DNA of 64,000 bases from DASSUW01 sp963844405 (GTDB taxonomy: Bacteria > Actinomycetota > Thermoleophilia > Solirubrobacterales > Solirubrobacteraceae). Positions 50,736-58,306 of this stretch are shown here, one piece after another (positions within the stretch are counted from its first letter, which is position 1; every line of letters starts with the position of its first letter). The DNA lies in contig CAWJNZ010000012.1 in NCBI GenBank assembly GCA_963844405.1, positions 62,001 to 126,000 of the forward strand, given 5' to 3'. The notes beneath the pieces were generated by a model. The model was not told the DNA's origin. It was given only the letters and a program-made list of their open reading frames with translations, and made no database searches. Made by a program: the position numbers and the translations under genes.

Positions 50736-51471
50736 GGTCCACGTCTACGGAGTCGTTCCGGCGGCGGCGGAGGTCGAGCTCTCCGAGGAGGAGAGCGTCA
50801 GGCTGATCGCCCATCGCGACATCGCGGCGCTCGTCAGCGACCTCGACGGTCACGACCTGAAAGCGACGCGGGTGCTCCGCAGGCACTGGCGCGTCCTCGA
50901 GGCCGTGAGCACGAGCACGACCGTTCTGCCCGTCCGCTTCGGGACGGTGATGTCCAGTGACGGAGCGGTGGTCGAGGACTTCCTCGAGCCGTCGTACGAC
51001 GAGATCGCCGCGGCTCTCGCGGACCTCGCCGGGAAGGTGCAGCTCACCGTCAAGGGCGTCTACGAGGAGGACGCGCTGATGGCCGGGATCGTCCAGGGAT
51101 CGCCGGTGATCGCCAGGCTGCGCGAGCAGGTGCGTCACCTCCCCGACGCCGCGGCGTACTACAAGCGCATCGAGCTCGGCCAGCGGGTCGCCGCCGAGGT
51201 CGAGCGCGTGCGCGAACGCGACGCGCACGACGTGCTCGAGCGCCTCGAGCCGCTCGCCCTCGAGGCGCGCCTGGAGCCTCCGTCGACAGCCGACGGCGCC
51301 GTCAACGCCGCGTTCCTGGTGGAGGAGGACCGCGTCGCCGAGTTCAGCGAGGCCGTGCGCGCACTCAGCCACGAGCTCGCCGGCCGGATACGCCTGCGGT
51401 ACGTCGGTCCACTCCCGCCGTACAGCTTCACCGGCGACACGGCGGCCTCGGGGTCGAGCGCATGGGGCTGA
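50728..51471 (+). CDS. gvpF: Gas vesicle protein GvpF/GvpL family
   Basis: A 247-residue GvpF/L protein: N-terminal domain HVYGVVPAAAEVELSEEES with RHWRVLEAVSTSTTVLPVRF then GTVM, and C-terminal domain ending VNAAFLVEEDRVAEFSEAVR and RLRYVGPLPPYSFTG. GvpF/L proteins sit on the gas-facing surface or act as assembly factors needed for nucleation. First of three GvpF/L-type genes in this operon. Starts inside the end of gvpA; overlaps gvpG by 10 bp. Confidence 0.92.
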   Translation: MSEVHVYGVVPAAAEVELSEEESVRLIAHRDIAALVSDLDGHDLKATRVLRRHWRVLEAVSTSTTVLPVRFGTVMSSDGAVVEDFLEPSYDEIAAALADLAGKVQLTVKGVYEEDALMAGIVQGSPVIARLREQVRHLPDAAAYYKRIELGQRVAAEVERVRERDAHDVLERLEPLALEARLEPPSTADGAVNAAFLVEEDRVAEFSEAVRALSHELAGRIRLRYVGPLPPYSFTGDTAASGSSAWG

Positions 51472-51692
51472 TCACCGGGCTCCTCACGCTTCCACTGGCT
51501 CCGATCCGGGGCACGGTGTGGATCGCCGAGCGCATCTACGAGCAGGCCGAGGCGGAGTTCTACGACGAGCGTACGATCCGAGCACAGCTGATGGAGATCC
51601 AGGAGGCGCGCGAAGCCGGCGAGATCGACGAGGCCACGGCCGCGGAGGCCGAGGACATCCTGCTGGAGCGGCTGATTGCCGCGCGCGGTTAG
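51462..51692 (+). CDS. gvpG: Gas vesicle protein GvpG
   Basis: A 76-residue protein with the GvpG signature: GLITGLLTLPLAPIRGTVWI, AERIYEQAEAEFYDERTIRA and the coiled C-terminal half QLMEIQEAREAGEIDEATAA. GvpG is a minor assembly protein thought to act with GvpF/L. Overlaps gvpF by 10 bp. Confidence 0.92.
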   Translation: MGLITGLLTLPLAPIRGTVWIAERIYEQAEAEFYDERTIRAQLMEIQEAREAGEIDEATAAEAEDILLERLIAARG

Positions 51693-51708
51693 AGGGGACG
51701 AAGGTGCC

Positions 51709-51999
51709 ATGGCTGAGTCGACGCGCAACGAAAGCTCGGACGGCCGCCTGTCGGCACGTGACCTGACGCTCGCGGCCAAGGAGACCATCGAGGAGCTGAC
51801 CGGCTACACGCCCGAGGCGGTGAGCGGCTTCCAATGGGACGGCGAGACGTGGCTCGTCTCGGTGGACGTGTGCGAGCTCGAGCGCGTGCCGAACACCACC
51901 GACGTGATGGCCACCTACATCGTGCAGCTCGACGATCAGGGCCGCCTGCTCGGCTATAAGCGAGAGCGCCGCTTCGAGCGCGGCCACGCGGAGGGCTGA
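51709..51999 (+). CDS. gvpO: Gas vesicle protein GvpO
   Basis: A 96-residue GvpO-family protein: LSARDLTLAAKETIEELTGY, VSGFQWDGETWLVSVDVCEL and ERVPNTTDVMATYIVQLDDQ followed by GRLLGYKRERRF. Implicated in gas-vesicle assembly or expression in haloarchaea and Streptomyces. ATG 51709 has GGACGAAGG upstream. Ends overlapping the gvpJ ATG by one base. Confidence 0.92.
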   Translation: MAESTRNESSDGRLSARDLTLAAKETIEELTGYTPEAVSGFQWDGETWLVSVDVCELERVPNTTDVMATYIVQLDDQGRLLGYKRERRFERGHAEG

Positions 52000-52370
52000 T
52001 GAGCGAGGGACCGTACGCACCGATGCGCCGATCGCCGAGCGGCATCACCCAGCCGCCCGAAGGCGCGACGCTTGCCGACATCCTCGAGCGCGTACTCGAC
52101 AAGGGCATCGTCATCGCCGGCGACATCCAGATCAACCTGCTCGACATCGAGCTGTTGACGATCAAGCTCCGGCTGCTCGTCGCCTCGGTCGACAAGGCCA
52201 AGGAGATGGGGATCGACTGGTGGGAGTCGGACCCCGGACTGACCAGCGATTCGCGTGAGCTAGAGAGCGAGAACCAGGAGCTGAAGGAGCGCCTGAGCCG
52301 CCTGGAGGAAAGGCTGGAGCTGATGTCGAACGGCGAGCAGGCTCGGGAGGGAGCCGATCGCCGTGAGTGA
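51999..52370 (+). CDS. gvpJ: Gas vesicle protein GvpJ (GvpA-related minor component)
   Basis: A 123-residue GvpA/J-family protein: ADILERVLDKGIVIAGDIQI, NLLDIELLTIKLRLLVASVD, KAKEMGIDWWESDP, then a coiled-coil tail (ESENQELKERLSRLEERLEL). The family core without the GvpA alternating pattern, plus the tail, identifies GvpJ, thought to form vesicle caps. Start and stop overlap neighbouring genes. Confidence 0.9.
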   Translation: MSEGPYAPMRRSPSGITQPPEGATLADILERVLDKGIVIAGDIQINLLDIELLTIKLRLLVASVDKAKEMGIDWWESDPGLTSDSRELESENQELKERLSRLEERLELMSNGEQAREGADRRE

Positions 52371-53133
52371 TGCCGACCTCGTCTGGGTCTACGGGGTCGT
52401 CGCCGACGCGCCCGAGCCCCCGGTCGCTTCGGGCGTGGACGGGCATCCGGTGCTGGTCCACCGGCACGCCGGCTTGAGCGCGCTCGTCAGCGAGGTCCCG
52501 CGCGAGCGCTTCAACGAGCAGGCGCTCACGGAACGCCTGGAGGATCTCGAGAGCGTCGAGAGGCTCGCGCGGGCCCACGACGCCGTGCTGGAGGCGGCCC
52601 TGGCGACGGTCACGGTCGTGCCCTTCCGGCTGTGCACGGTCTACTCGTCGCTCGAAGCGCTCGACACGATGCTCGCTCGCGAGGGCCTCGCGCTGTCGGC
52701 GGCGCTCGACCGGCTCGACGGCATGCAGGAGTGGGGCGTGAAGGGGTTCCTGCGTGCGCCGGTCGCAGCGTCTGCGGCGGTGGAGGCGGCATCGGGGACC
52801 GAGTACCTCGCGAGGAAGCGAGAGCGGCGCGACGCGGCGGTCGCCGGCCGCGAGGCGACGGAGACCGCCGTGGCGCAGACCCACGCCACGCTCAGCGAGT
52901 GTGCGACGGCGTCGACGCTGAGCCGCCCACACGATCGCCGGCTGTCGGGCCGCGACACGGAGATGGTGCTGAACGCCGCGTACCTCGTCCCCGCGGAGGG
53001 GGTCGCCGCGTTCCGGGCGATCGCCGAGAACCTGGCACGGCGTCACGAGGCGGAGGATGTCGAGCTCGAGCTCACCGGCCCGTGGCCTCCGTACCACTTC
53101 GTCGAGACGCTGAGCAGTGACCACGGCGCGTGA
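52363..53133 (+). CDS. gvpL: Gas vesicle protein GvpL/GvpF family (second copy)
   Basis: A 256-residue GvpF/L protein with WVYGVVADAPEPPVASGVDG, VTVVPFRLCTVYSSLEAL in place of the more usual VRFGT motif, an internal region QEWGVKGFLRAP, and the C-terminal MVLNAAYLVPAEGVAAFRAI ... LTGPWPPYHFVET. Starts at GTG 52363 within gvpJ and overlaps the next gene by 17 bp. The altered RLCT motif may mark a specialised subunit. Confidence 0.9.
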   Translation: MSDADLVWVYGVVADAPEPPVASGVDGHPVLVHRHAGLSALVSEVPRERFNEQALTERLEDLESVERLARAHDAVLEAALATVTVVPFRLCTVYSSLEALDTMLAREGLALSAALDRLDGMQEWGVKGFLRAPVAASAAVEAASGTEYLARKRERRDAAVAGREATETAVAQTHATLSECATASTLSRPHDRRLSGRDTEMVLNAAYLVPAEGVAAFRAIAENLARRHEAEDVELELTGPWPPYHFVETLSSDHGA

Positions 53134-53341
53134 CGACATCGCTCGTCAGCGCGAGGTGGCGCTCGTCGACCTGGTCGACCGGCTCCTCGCCGGCGGTGTG
53201 GTGATCGGCGGCGACATCACGCTGTCCATCGCCGACGTCGACCTGGTCTACGTCGGGCTCCGTGCCCTGATCACCTCCGTCGCCACCGCCGAGGAGATGG
53301 GCATGTCGCTGCCGCCGGCGCGGGGGCGTCCGTTCGCGTGA
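53117..53341 (+). CDS. gvpS: Gas vesicle protein GvpS (small GvpA-related)
   Basis: A 74-residue GvpA-family protein: EVALVDLVDRLLAGGVVIGG, DITLSIADVDLVYVGLRALI, TSVATAEEMG. It matches the third GvpA-type gene (gvpS) of Streptomyces gas-vesicle operons in size and position between gvpL and gvpK. GTG 53117 lies within gvpL. The stop overlaps the next GTG. Confidence 0.85.
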   Translation: MTTARDDIARQREVALVDLVDRLLAGGVVIGGDITLSIADVDLVYVGLRALITSVATAEEMGMSLPPARGRPFA

Positions 53342-54045
53342 TCTGGGTGTACGCCATCTGCGAACGCCCGGACATGCCGCCGCCGCGGCGGCGAGGCCTC
53401 GCCCAGGCGCCGCTCGACGGCATCCGCGAAGGCGAGCTCCTCGCCGTGGTCAGCCGGCATACCCATCCGCCCGGCGACCCCGCCCTCGACGCGCTGTGGG
53501 TGCACGAGCGGGTCGTCGAGCGGATCATGGCCGATCGGACCGTGCTGCCGATGCGCTTCGGGACCAAGCTGCCCGACGAGGAGGCGGTGCGAGGTGTGCT
53601 CGCGGCGCGCCAGCGGGAGCTCCTCGCGACGCTGGCACGCGTGCGTGGACGGGTCGAGGTCGGCATCCGCGCGATGCAGCCGCTTCGTGTGGAGCCGTCG
53701 TCGAACGACTCCAGGCCGGAACCCCCGGTGCCGGTCGCGACGACCGGCCGCGAGTACCTGGAGGGAAAACTGCGTGACGGCCGGCGGGTGGAGCGTGAGG
53801 CGGCAGCACTTCACGAGCCGCTGGCAAGCCTCGCCGTCGCGGTGAGCCGCCAGCCGGCCCGTGGTCCTGACGAGCTGCTCAGGGCGTCCTACCTGATCGA
53901 GGCACCGGTGCTCGCCCGGTTCCGGGCGACGGTCGAGCGGCTGCAGCGGACGTACCCCTCGGCCGCGATCCTGTGCACGGGCCCGTGGCCGCCGTACTCC
54001 TTCGTCGCGAACGCGGCCGAGCCGGCCGCCGGAGGTGTCGCATGA
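53338..54045 (+). CDS. Gas vesicle protein GvpL/GvpF family (third copy)
   Basis: A 235-residue GvpF/L homologue with WVYAICERPDMPPPRRRG, ERIMADRTVLPMRFGTKLPD, GREYLEGKLRDGRRVEREAA and the C-terminal LRASYLIEAPVLARFRATVE ... CTGPWPPYSFV. It has the canonical MRFGT motif. Starts at GTG 53338 overlapping gvpS and ends overlapping gvpK (ATGA). Three GvpF/L paralogues in one operon suggest distinct roles in nucleation. Confidence 0.88.
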   Translation: MIWVYAICERPDMPPPRRRGLAQAPLDGIREGELLAVVSRHTHPPGDPALDALWVHERVVERIMADRTVLPMRFGTKLPDEEAVRGVLAARQRELLATLARVRGRVEVGIRAMQPLRVEPSSNDSRPEPPVPVATTGREYLEGKLRDGRRVEREAAALHEPLASLAVAVSRQPARGPDELLRASYLIEAPVLARFRATVERLQRTYPSAAILCTGPWPPYSFVANAAEPAAGGVA

Positions 54046-54395
54046 CCGATTCCCCTGGCGAGAAGCTCCTGGCCGCCCCGCTCGACCTCGATCCCTTCGC
54101 CCGCGATCTGCGGCGCCTCGACGACGCCCTGTCCCGCCGCCTCGACGCGGATCCCGAGAACGTGGAGCGAGGGCTGGCGCAGCTCGTGCTGACCATCGTC
54201 GAGCTCCTCCGGCAGCTCATGGAACGCCAGGCGCTGAGGCGGGTCGAGGCCGGCCAGCTCGACGACGAGACCGTCGAGCGGCTCGGCCGCACGCTGATGG
54301 CGCTCGAATCGCGGATGGAGGAGCTCAAGGAGACGTTCGGGCTCGCGGACGAGGACCTCAATCTGGATCTCGGGCCGCTCGGCCGGCTGCTCTGA
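54042..54395 (+). CDS. gvpK: Gas vesicle protein GvpK
   Basis: A 117-residue GvpK protein: LDPFARDLRRLDDALSRRLD, ADPENVERGLAQLVLTIVEL, LRQLMERQALRRVEAGQLDD and ETVERLGRTLMALESRMEEL. A minor gas-vesicle assembly protein. Last gene of the operon, convergent with the GAF-protein gene seven bases away. No gvpN gene is present, as in Streptomyces-type clusters. Confidence 0.92.
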   Translation: MTDSPGEKLLAAPLDLDPFARDLRRLDDALSRRLDADPENVERGLAQLVLTIVELLRQLMERQALRRVEAGQLDDETVERLGRTLMALESRMEELKETFGLADEDLNLDLGPLGRLL

Positions 54396-54402
54396 GAAGC
54401 GG

Positions 54403-55440
54403 CTACGAACGCGTCCCGTGCGCGTAGCGCTGGGCCCGCTCCACCGCTGCCGCCGCCATCTGGGCAAGTTGCACGAGCACCTCCTCGTCGAGGTGGCTGA
54501 ACTCGCCCTCGCGCTTGTCGAACGCCTGGATCAGACCGATCTCCTTGCCGTCGGGAGCGACGAGGGACGCCACGAGCCAGCTGCGCATCGAGCGCACGCG
54601 GTGCGACGCTCCCTCGAGCGTGCGGCGCGCCGGCTCCGCGGCGAGCTCGGCCGAGCTCATCCGCAGCGACCGGCGGCCGGGTGCGACCGCGGCGTAGAGC
54701 GCCGCCACGTCGTCCGGTGGCACGGAGACCGGTTCGGTTCCCGGCTCAGCCTCTGCATGGGCTTCGATCGTGATGCCATCAGGGAGCCGGATCTCCGCGC
54801 GGCAGCGCTCGGCGGCGACAAGCTCGCGAGCGTGCTCGGCGACGAGCTGGAGCACCTCCTCGAGCGACCCGGGGGCGTCGAGCGCGAGCGAGGCGTCGGT
54901 CAGGAAGGTGGACAGGCGGTGCAGCATCTCCGCGCGCTCGCGGATCGCCGCCTGCTGCTCGCGAATCACGCGCTCGCGTTCCTCGACGAAGCTCACGCCG
55001 ACGATCACGGCGATCCGGTTCGCGGCCGGCTCGTAGACGTCGAGGACGCGGCCGAGAAGCTCCGGATCGCCTTGGTGGCGGACGAACAGCGCGCGTGCCA
55101 GCACGTCGCGCAGGAGCAACACGGTGCCGAGCACCTCGTCCGTCTCCACGCCGCGCGGGACGATCCGTTCAGACAGGTCGCGCGCGTAGGCCCGCAACGC
55201 CTCGACGCTTCCCGTCTCGAGCGCGTTGACGTAGTTGTCGTACACCGCGGTGACCTCGGAGAAGATCTCGTCGGCACGCATGACCCGCAAGAGCTGGGCA
55301 TGGGTGATCCGCGAGGCCCACTCCTGGCGCAGCTCGGGCCGCTTCTGGCGCAGGTAGTCCACAAGCCCCCTCAACAGCTTGCTCTCGACCTCCGATGGCT
55401 GCCCCGCCACGCCGGCCGCGGGGTGCCGAACCCCCTCCAT
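54403..55440 (-). CDS. RsbRD_N-GAF stress-signalling protein
   Basis: A 345-residue soluble protein. Residues 20-170 match the RsbRD N-terminal domain (LRQEWASRITHAQLLRVMRA, YARDLSERIVPRGVETDEVL, GRVLDVYEPAANRIAVIVGV). After a coiled segment (ERVIREQQAAIRERAEMLHR) a GAF domain covers about residues 190-335. RsbRD-type modules feed stress signals to general-stress sigma pathways, which fits the SigB/F-type factor at 43231. No phosphatase or STAS domain is fused. ATG 55440 follows AAGGAGGT. Confidence 0.8.
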   Translation of the reverse strand: MEGVRHPAAGVAGQPSEVESKLLRGLVDYLRQKRPELRQEWASRITHAQLLRVMRADEIFSEVTAVYDNYVNALETGSVEALRAYARDLSERIVPRGVETDEVLGTVLLLRDVLARALFVRHQGDPELLGRVLDVYEPAANRIAVIVGVSFVEERERVIREQQAAIRERAEMLHRLSTFLTDASLALDAPGSLEEVLQLVAEHARELVAAERCRAEIRLPDGITIEAHAEAEPGTEPVSVPPDDVAALYAAVAPGRRSLRMSSAELAAEPARRTLEGASHRVRSMRSWLVASLVAPDGKEIGLIQAFDKREGEFSHLDEEVLVQLAQMAAAAVERAQRYAHGTRS

Positions 55441-55498
55441 CGTCCGTACCTCCTTGCGGGAGCGCGATCGCACTCGTTCTACCCCGGAATCCTCTCGT

Positions 55499-56059
55499 TC
55501 ATCGCGCTTGCAGTCGGGCGCCGTCCAGGAAGAGGGAAGTGATCCCAGCGACCGTGTCATCGACGCCGAGCGACGGTCGCGTCTGGAGCCCGCTCACGAC
55601 GATCCCGATGAGCGACTCCATGAGCCACGACGCCGGAAGGTCGTCCCTCACCTCTCCCAGGGACTGGGCTCGCTCGATCAGCCCGCGCAGGGGCGAGGCG
55701 ACTTGCCGCTCGAACTCCGCCGGGTCGGGTCGCGCGCTGTCGCGAGAGACGACGACGAGATAATCGCCGACGGCGACGAGGGCGCGCACCGCACGCTCGA
55801 ACGCCTCCGGCACGGGGACGTCCTGGAGCCTGCCCGCCTGGAGTCGCTCGCCGGCCTCCTCGACCGCGAGCCGCCCGAGAGCTTCGAACAGAGCCTCCCG
55901 GTTCGGGAAGTAGCGGTACACGGTGGCGCGCGCCATTCCGGCGGCCGCGGCGACGTCGGCCATGCTCGCCTGCTCGCCGCGCTCGGCGAGCACTGCCGCA
56001 GCCGCCTCCAAGATCGCGGCGCTCACCCGAGAGTGAAGCGTTGTCTGCCTCTTGGACAT
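55499..56059 (-). CDS. TetR-family transcriptional regulator
   Basis: A 186-residue repressor with the TetR helix-turn-helix in residues 10-55: AAILEAAAAVLAERGEQASM, ADVAAAAGMARATVYRYFPN, REALFEAL. The C-terminal ligand domain (LVAVGDYLVVVSRDSARPDP) is unassigned. ATG 56059 is chosen because it directly precedes the DNA-binding domain; the region before it is AT-richer and probably promoter. Target unknown; the GAF gene lies downstream on the same strand and the repeat-protein locus diverges. Confidence 0.85.
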   Translation of the reverse strand: MSKRQTTLHSRVSAAILEAAAAVLAERGEQASMADVAAAAGMARATVYRYFPNREALFEALGRLAVEEAGERLQAGRLQDVPVPEAFERAVRALVAVGDYLVVVSRDSARPDPAEFERQVASPLRGLIERAQSLGEVRDDLPASWLMESLIGIVVSGLQTRPSLGVDDTVAGITSLFLDGARLQAR

Positions 56060-56160
56060 CACTGTCTCATTTAGAGTTTCTGGCGCCTCAGTATGTGGTA
56101 CGTGGATCTTAGAGGAGAGAATCAGTGTCCAGCGATGACGAATACATGTTGCGGCCTGAG

Positions 56161-56172
56161 GCACGAAAGTGC
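56161..56172 (+). other. Short GAAA-capped hairpin
   Basis: GCAC-GAAA-GTGC forms a 4-bp stem with a GNRA tetraloop, enclosed by possible GCC/GGC pairing (TGAG and AAA as internal loop). It lies in the leader of the repeat-protein gene upstream of the two large hairpins. RNA structure is only a possibility; I match it to no known riboswitch. Confidence 0.25.
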
Positions 56173-56212
56173 AAAGGCTGGGTCGCTGCCGCTACGCATC
56201 TCCCCCCAAGCC

Positions 56213-56247
56213 CGACACCCCCGTACGCCCTCCCGACCGGGGTGTCG
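56213..56247 (+). promoter_or_regulatory. Leader hairpin 1 (perfect 9-bp arms)
   Basis: CGACACCCC (56213-56221) pairs exactly with GGGGTGTCG (56239-56247) around a 17-base loop. It lies about 80 bases before the GTG of the repeat-protein gene and is followed nine bases later by a second, stronger hairpin. Could be an attenuator or protein-binding element. Confidence 0.5.
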
Positions 56248-56255
56248 GCGTCCCA

Positions 56256-56296
56256 GACCCCGACGCGCCCGTCACCCGACGCGGCGCGTCGGGGTC
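56256..56296 (+). promoter_or_regulatory. Leader hairpin 2 (perfect 13-bp arms)
   Basis: GACCCCGACGCGC (56256-56268) is the exact reverse complement of 56284-56296, with a 15-base loop. It ends about 15 bases before the GGAGG ribosome site of the next gene, so a stable stem would affect translation or transcription elongation. Confidence 0.55.
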
Positions 56297-56325
56297 GTCC
56301 CCCCGCGATCCCTGGAGGATGAACC

Positions 56326-58212
56326 GTGATTTCTCATGAGAAGCGCGCAATCGAGGAGCTGACGCTTGCTGAGCTCGAGGCCCAGGCGGCCGAGAGCCTG
56401 CCCGAGCGGGCCGTGATGTCCACGGTCACCCTTGCGGCGCTGGATCCTTCGAGCGGCGCCGTCGACGCCGTCGGCGATGTCACTGCCGCCGTCCCGGCCC
56501 CCGCCGAGCCGGTCGCCGGCGCGGCAGACGCCGCTCCGGCTGCTGAGCCGGCCCCGGCCGTGGACAGCGCCACGGCTGCGACGACCGCGACCGCCGACCC
56601 GGGCGGCGCCGGCGTGGCGACCGCTCCCACGGACCCGGCTGCGGAGGCGGAGACGCCGGCAGCCGAGCCGACGGCGGCCAGTGATCGAGGCGGCGCGCCA
56701 GAGAATCCGACTGCGACCGCTGCTGAGCACACCACCAAGGCGGCCGAGCACAGCGCCACCGCGGCGCAGCACGTGCCGTCGGCCACGACAGCGGCGCCGA
56801 GCGATGCCGTTCAGGCGGCGGTCGAGCCGACCGGCTCCACCGGGGCGACGGTGCCGACCGCAGGCGGCGAGGCGCCTTCGGCGACCGCCGCGGCAACGAC
56901 GGCCGAGCAGACGGCGCGTTCGGTCGCGGGCCCCCCGCCGGTCGAGGAGGCGGCGGCCTCGGCCACGACCGCGGCTGCCGGTATCCCCGCGGAGGAGACG
57001 ATCTCGAGCCTGCCGCTCGACGCGACCGCGACCGCGGCCACGGTCGGCCAGCCGCTCGACACCTCTCAGACGAGCATTCCGCCGGTCGACGGGAGCATTC
57101 CGCCGGTCGACGGGACGGTCAGCACCGTCGGAGACGTGGTCGGCACGACCGTTCCTGCGGTCAGCGGTGTCGTGAGCGACACCCTCCAGGGCGTCGGCGA
57201 TGTCGTCGACAGCACCTGCCGGTCGTGAACGACACGGTCGAGACCGTCGGCGGCCTCGTCGCCGAGACCGTGCCTCCGGTTGGCGATCTCCTCGGCGATA
57301 CGGTCGAGACCGTCGGCGGCGTGGTCAACGAGACGGTGCCGGTGGTCAATGACACGCTGGAGACGGTGGGTGGCGTGGTCGGCGACACGGTCGACTCGGT
57401 CGCGGACGCGCTGCCGGCGGTCAATGACACGCTGGAGACGGTGGGTGGCGTGGTCGGCGACACGGTCGACTCGGTCGCGGATGCGCTGCCGGCGGTCAAT
57501 GACACGCTGGAGACCGTGGGTGGCGTGGTCGGCGACACGGTCGACTCGGTCGCGGATGCCCTGCCGGCCGTCAACGACACGGTGGACACCCTCGGGGACA
57601 CGGTGACCGACCTCCTCGGCGCGCTCGAGGACACGTCGCTGCTCGACCTCGACGTCGACCTGGCCGCCGATCTGGACCTCGCGGCGCCGATCGCCGCGTC
57701 CGTGGCGGCGAACGCCAATGCCGCCATCCCGATCGACGCCGCCGTCAGCGCGAACGCGCTGTCGCCGGACGCCACGTCAATGGGCACCGCCGATCAGGAC
57801 TCCGCGCTCCAGCAGACGCTGGTGGGCGAGGCCCTCGCGGACGCGACGCAGGATTCGGCCATCAACCAGGGCGAGATCGCGGAAGAGACGATCCCGCAGG
57901 CGGCCGACGTCGGCGATCCGCTCGAGGCGGCGGCATCGCTGCTGGACCTCGACATCGACTTGGACCTCGCGCTGGACCTGGCGGCGCCCATCGACGCCGC
58001 GATCGCGTTGAACGCCAACATCGCGGCCCCGATCGACGCGGCCGTCAGCGCGAACATCCTGTCGCCGGGCTCGACGTCGATCGCGATCGCGGACCAGGAC
58101 TCGGTGATCGTCCAGACGCTCCCAGGGCGTCGCCCACGCGACGACCGACCAGTCGTCCCTGATCGAGCAGGGCGAGCTGTCGGCTGTGGGCAGCGGAGGC
58201 ACGACCCCGTGA
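56326..58212 (+). CDS. Large low-complexity/repeat surface protein, two frameshifts
   Basis: About 628 codons. Part 1 (to 57213) begins ISHEKRAIEELTLAELEAQA and becomes Ala/Thr/Pro-rich. One base is missing near 57214-57216: the frame stops at CRS, but the next frame reads LPVVNDTVETVGG straight on. Part 2 has Thr/Val/Asp repeats including three exact 25-residue units (VNDTLETVGGVVGDTVDSVA plus DALPA), then two 'DLAAPIDAA...ANxxAPIDAAVSANxLSP' modules each ending ADQDS. A second shift (one extra C near 58121-58123) hides the natural end LIEQGELSAVGSGGTTP. No classical signal peptide. Similar modules are often labelled peptidoglycan-binding in actinobacteria; function unknown. GTG 56326 follows CTGGAGGA. 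Confidence 0.65.
57345..57569 (+). repeat. Three 75-bp tandem coding repeats
   Basis: Units start at 57345, 57420 and 57495 and differ by only a few bases; a degenerate fourth begins at 57570. Each encodes 25 residues starting VNDT. Such identity predicts copy-number variation and can also cause assembly errors. Confidence 0.85.
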
Positions 58213-58306
58213 CCCTGCTCCGGCGTCGACCGGTGCTCGAGATCGCCTGCGTGGCGCCGATCGGCGCCACGCAGGCGGCGGTGCGTCCTGACCGGAGCAG
58301 GCGGCG

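Noticed and set aside
57345..57569. CRISPR-like repeat array
   Set aside because: Directly adjoining 75-bp coding repeats without spacers and without cas genes.
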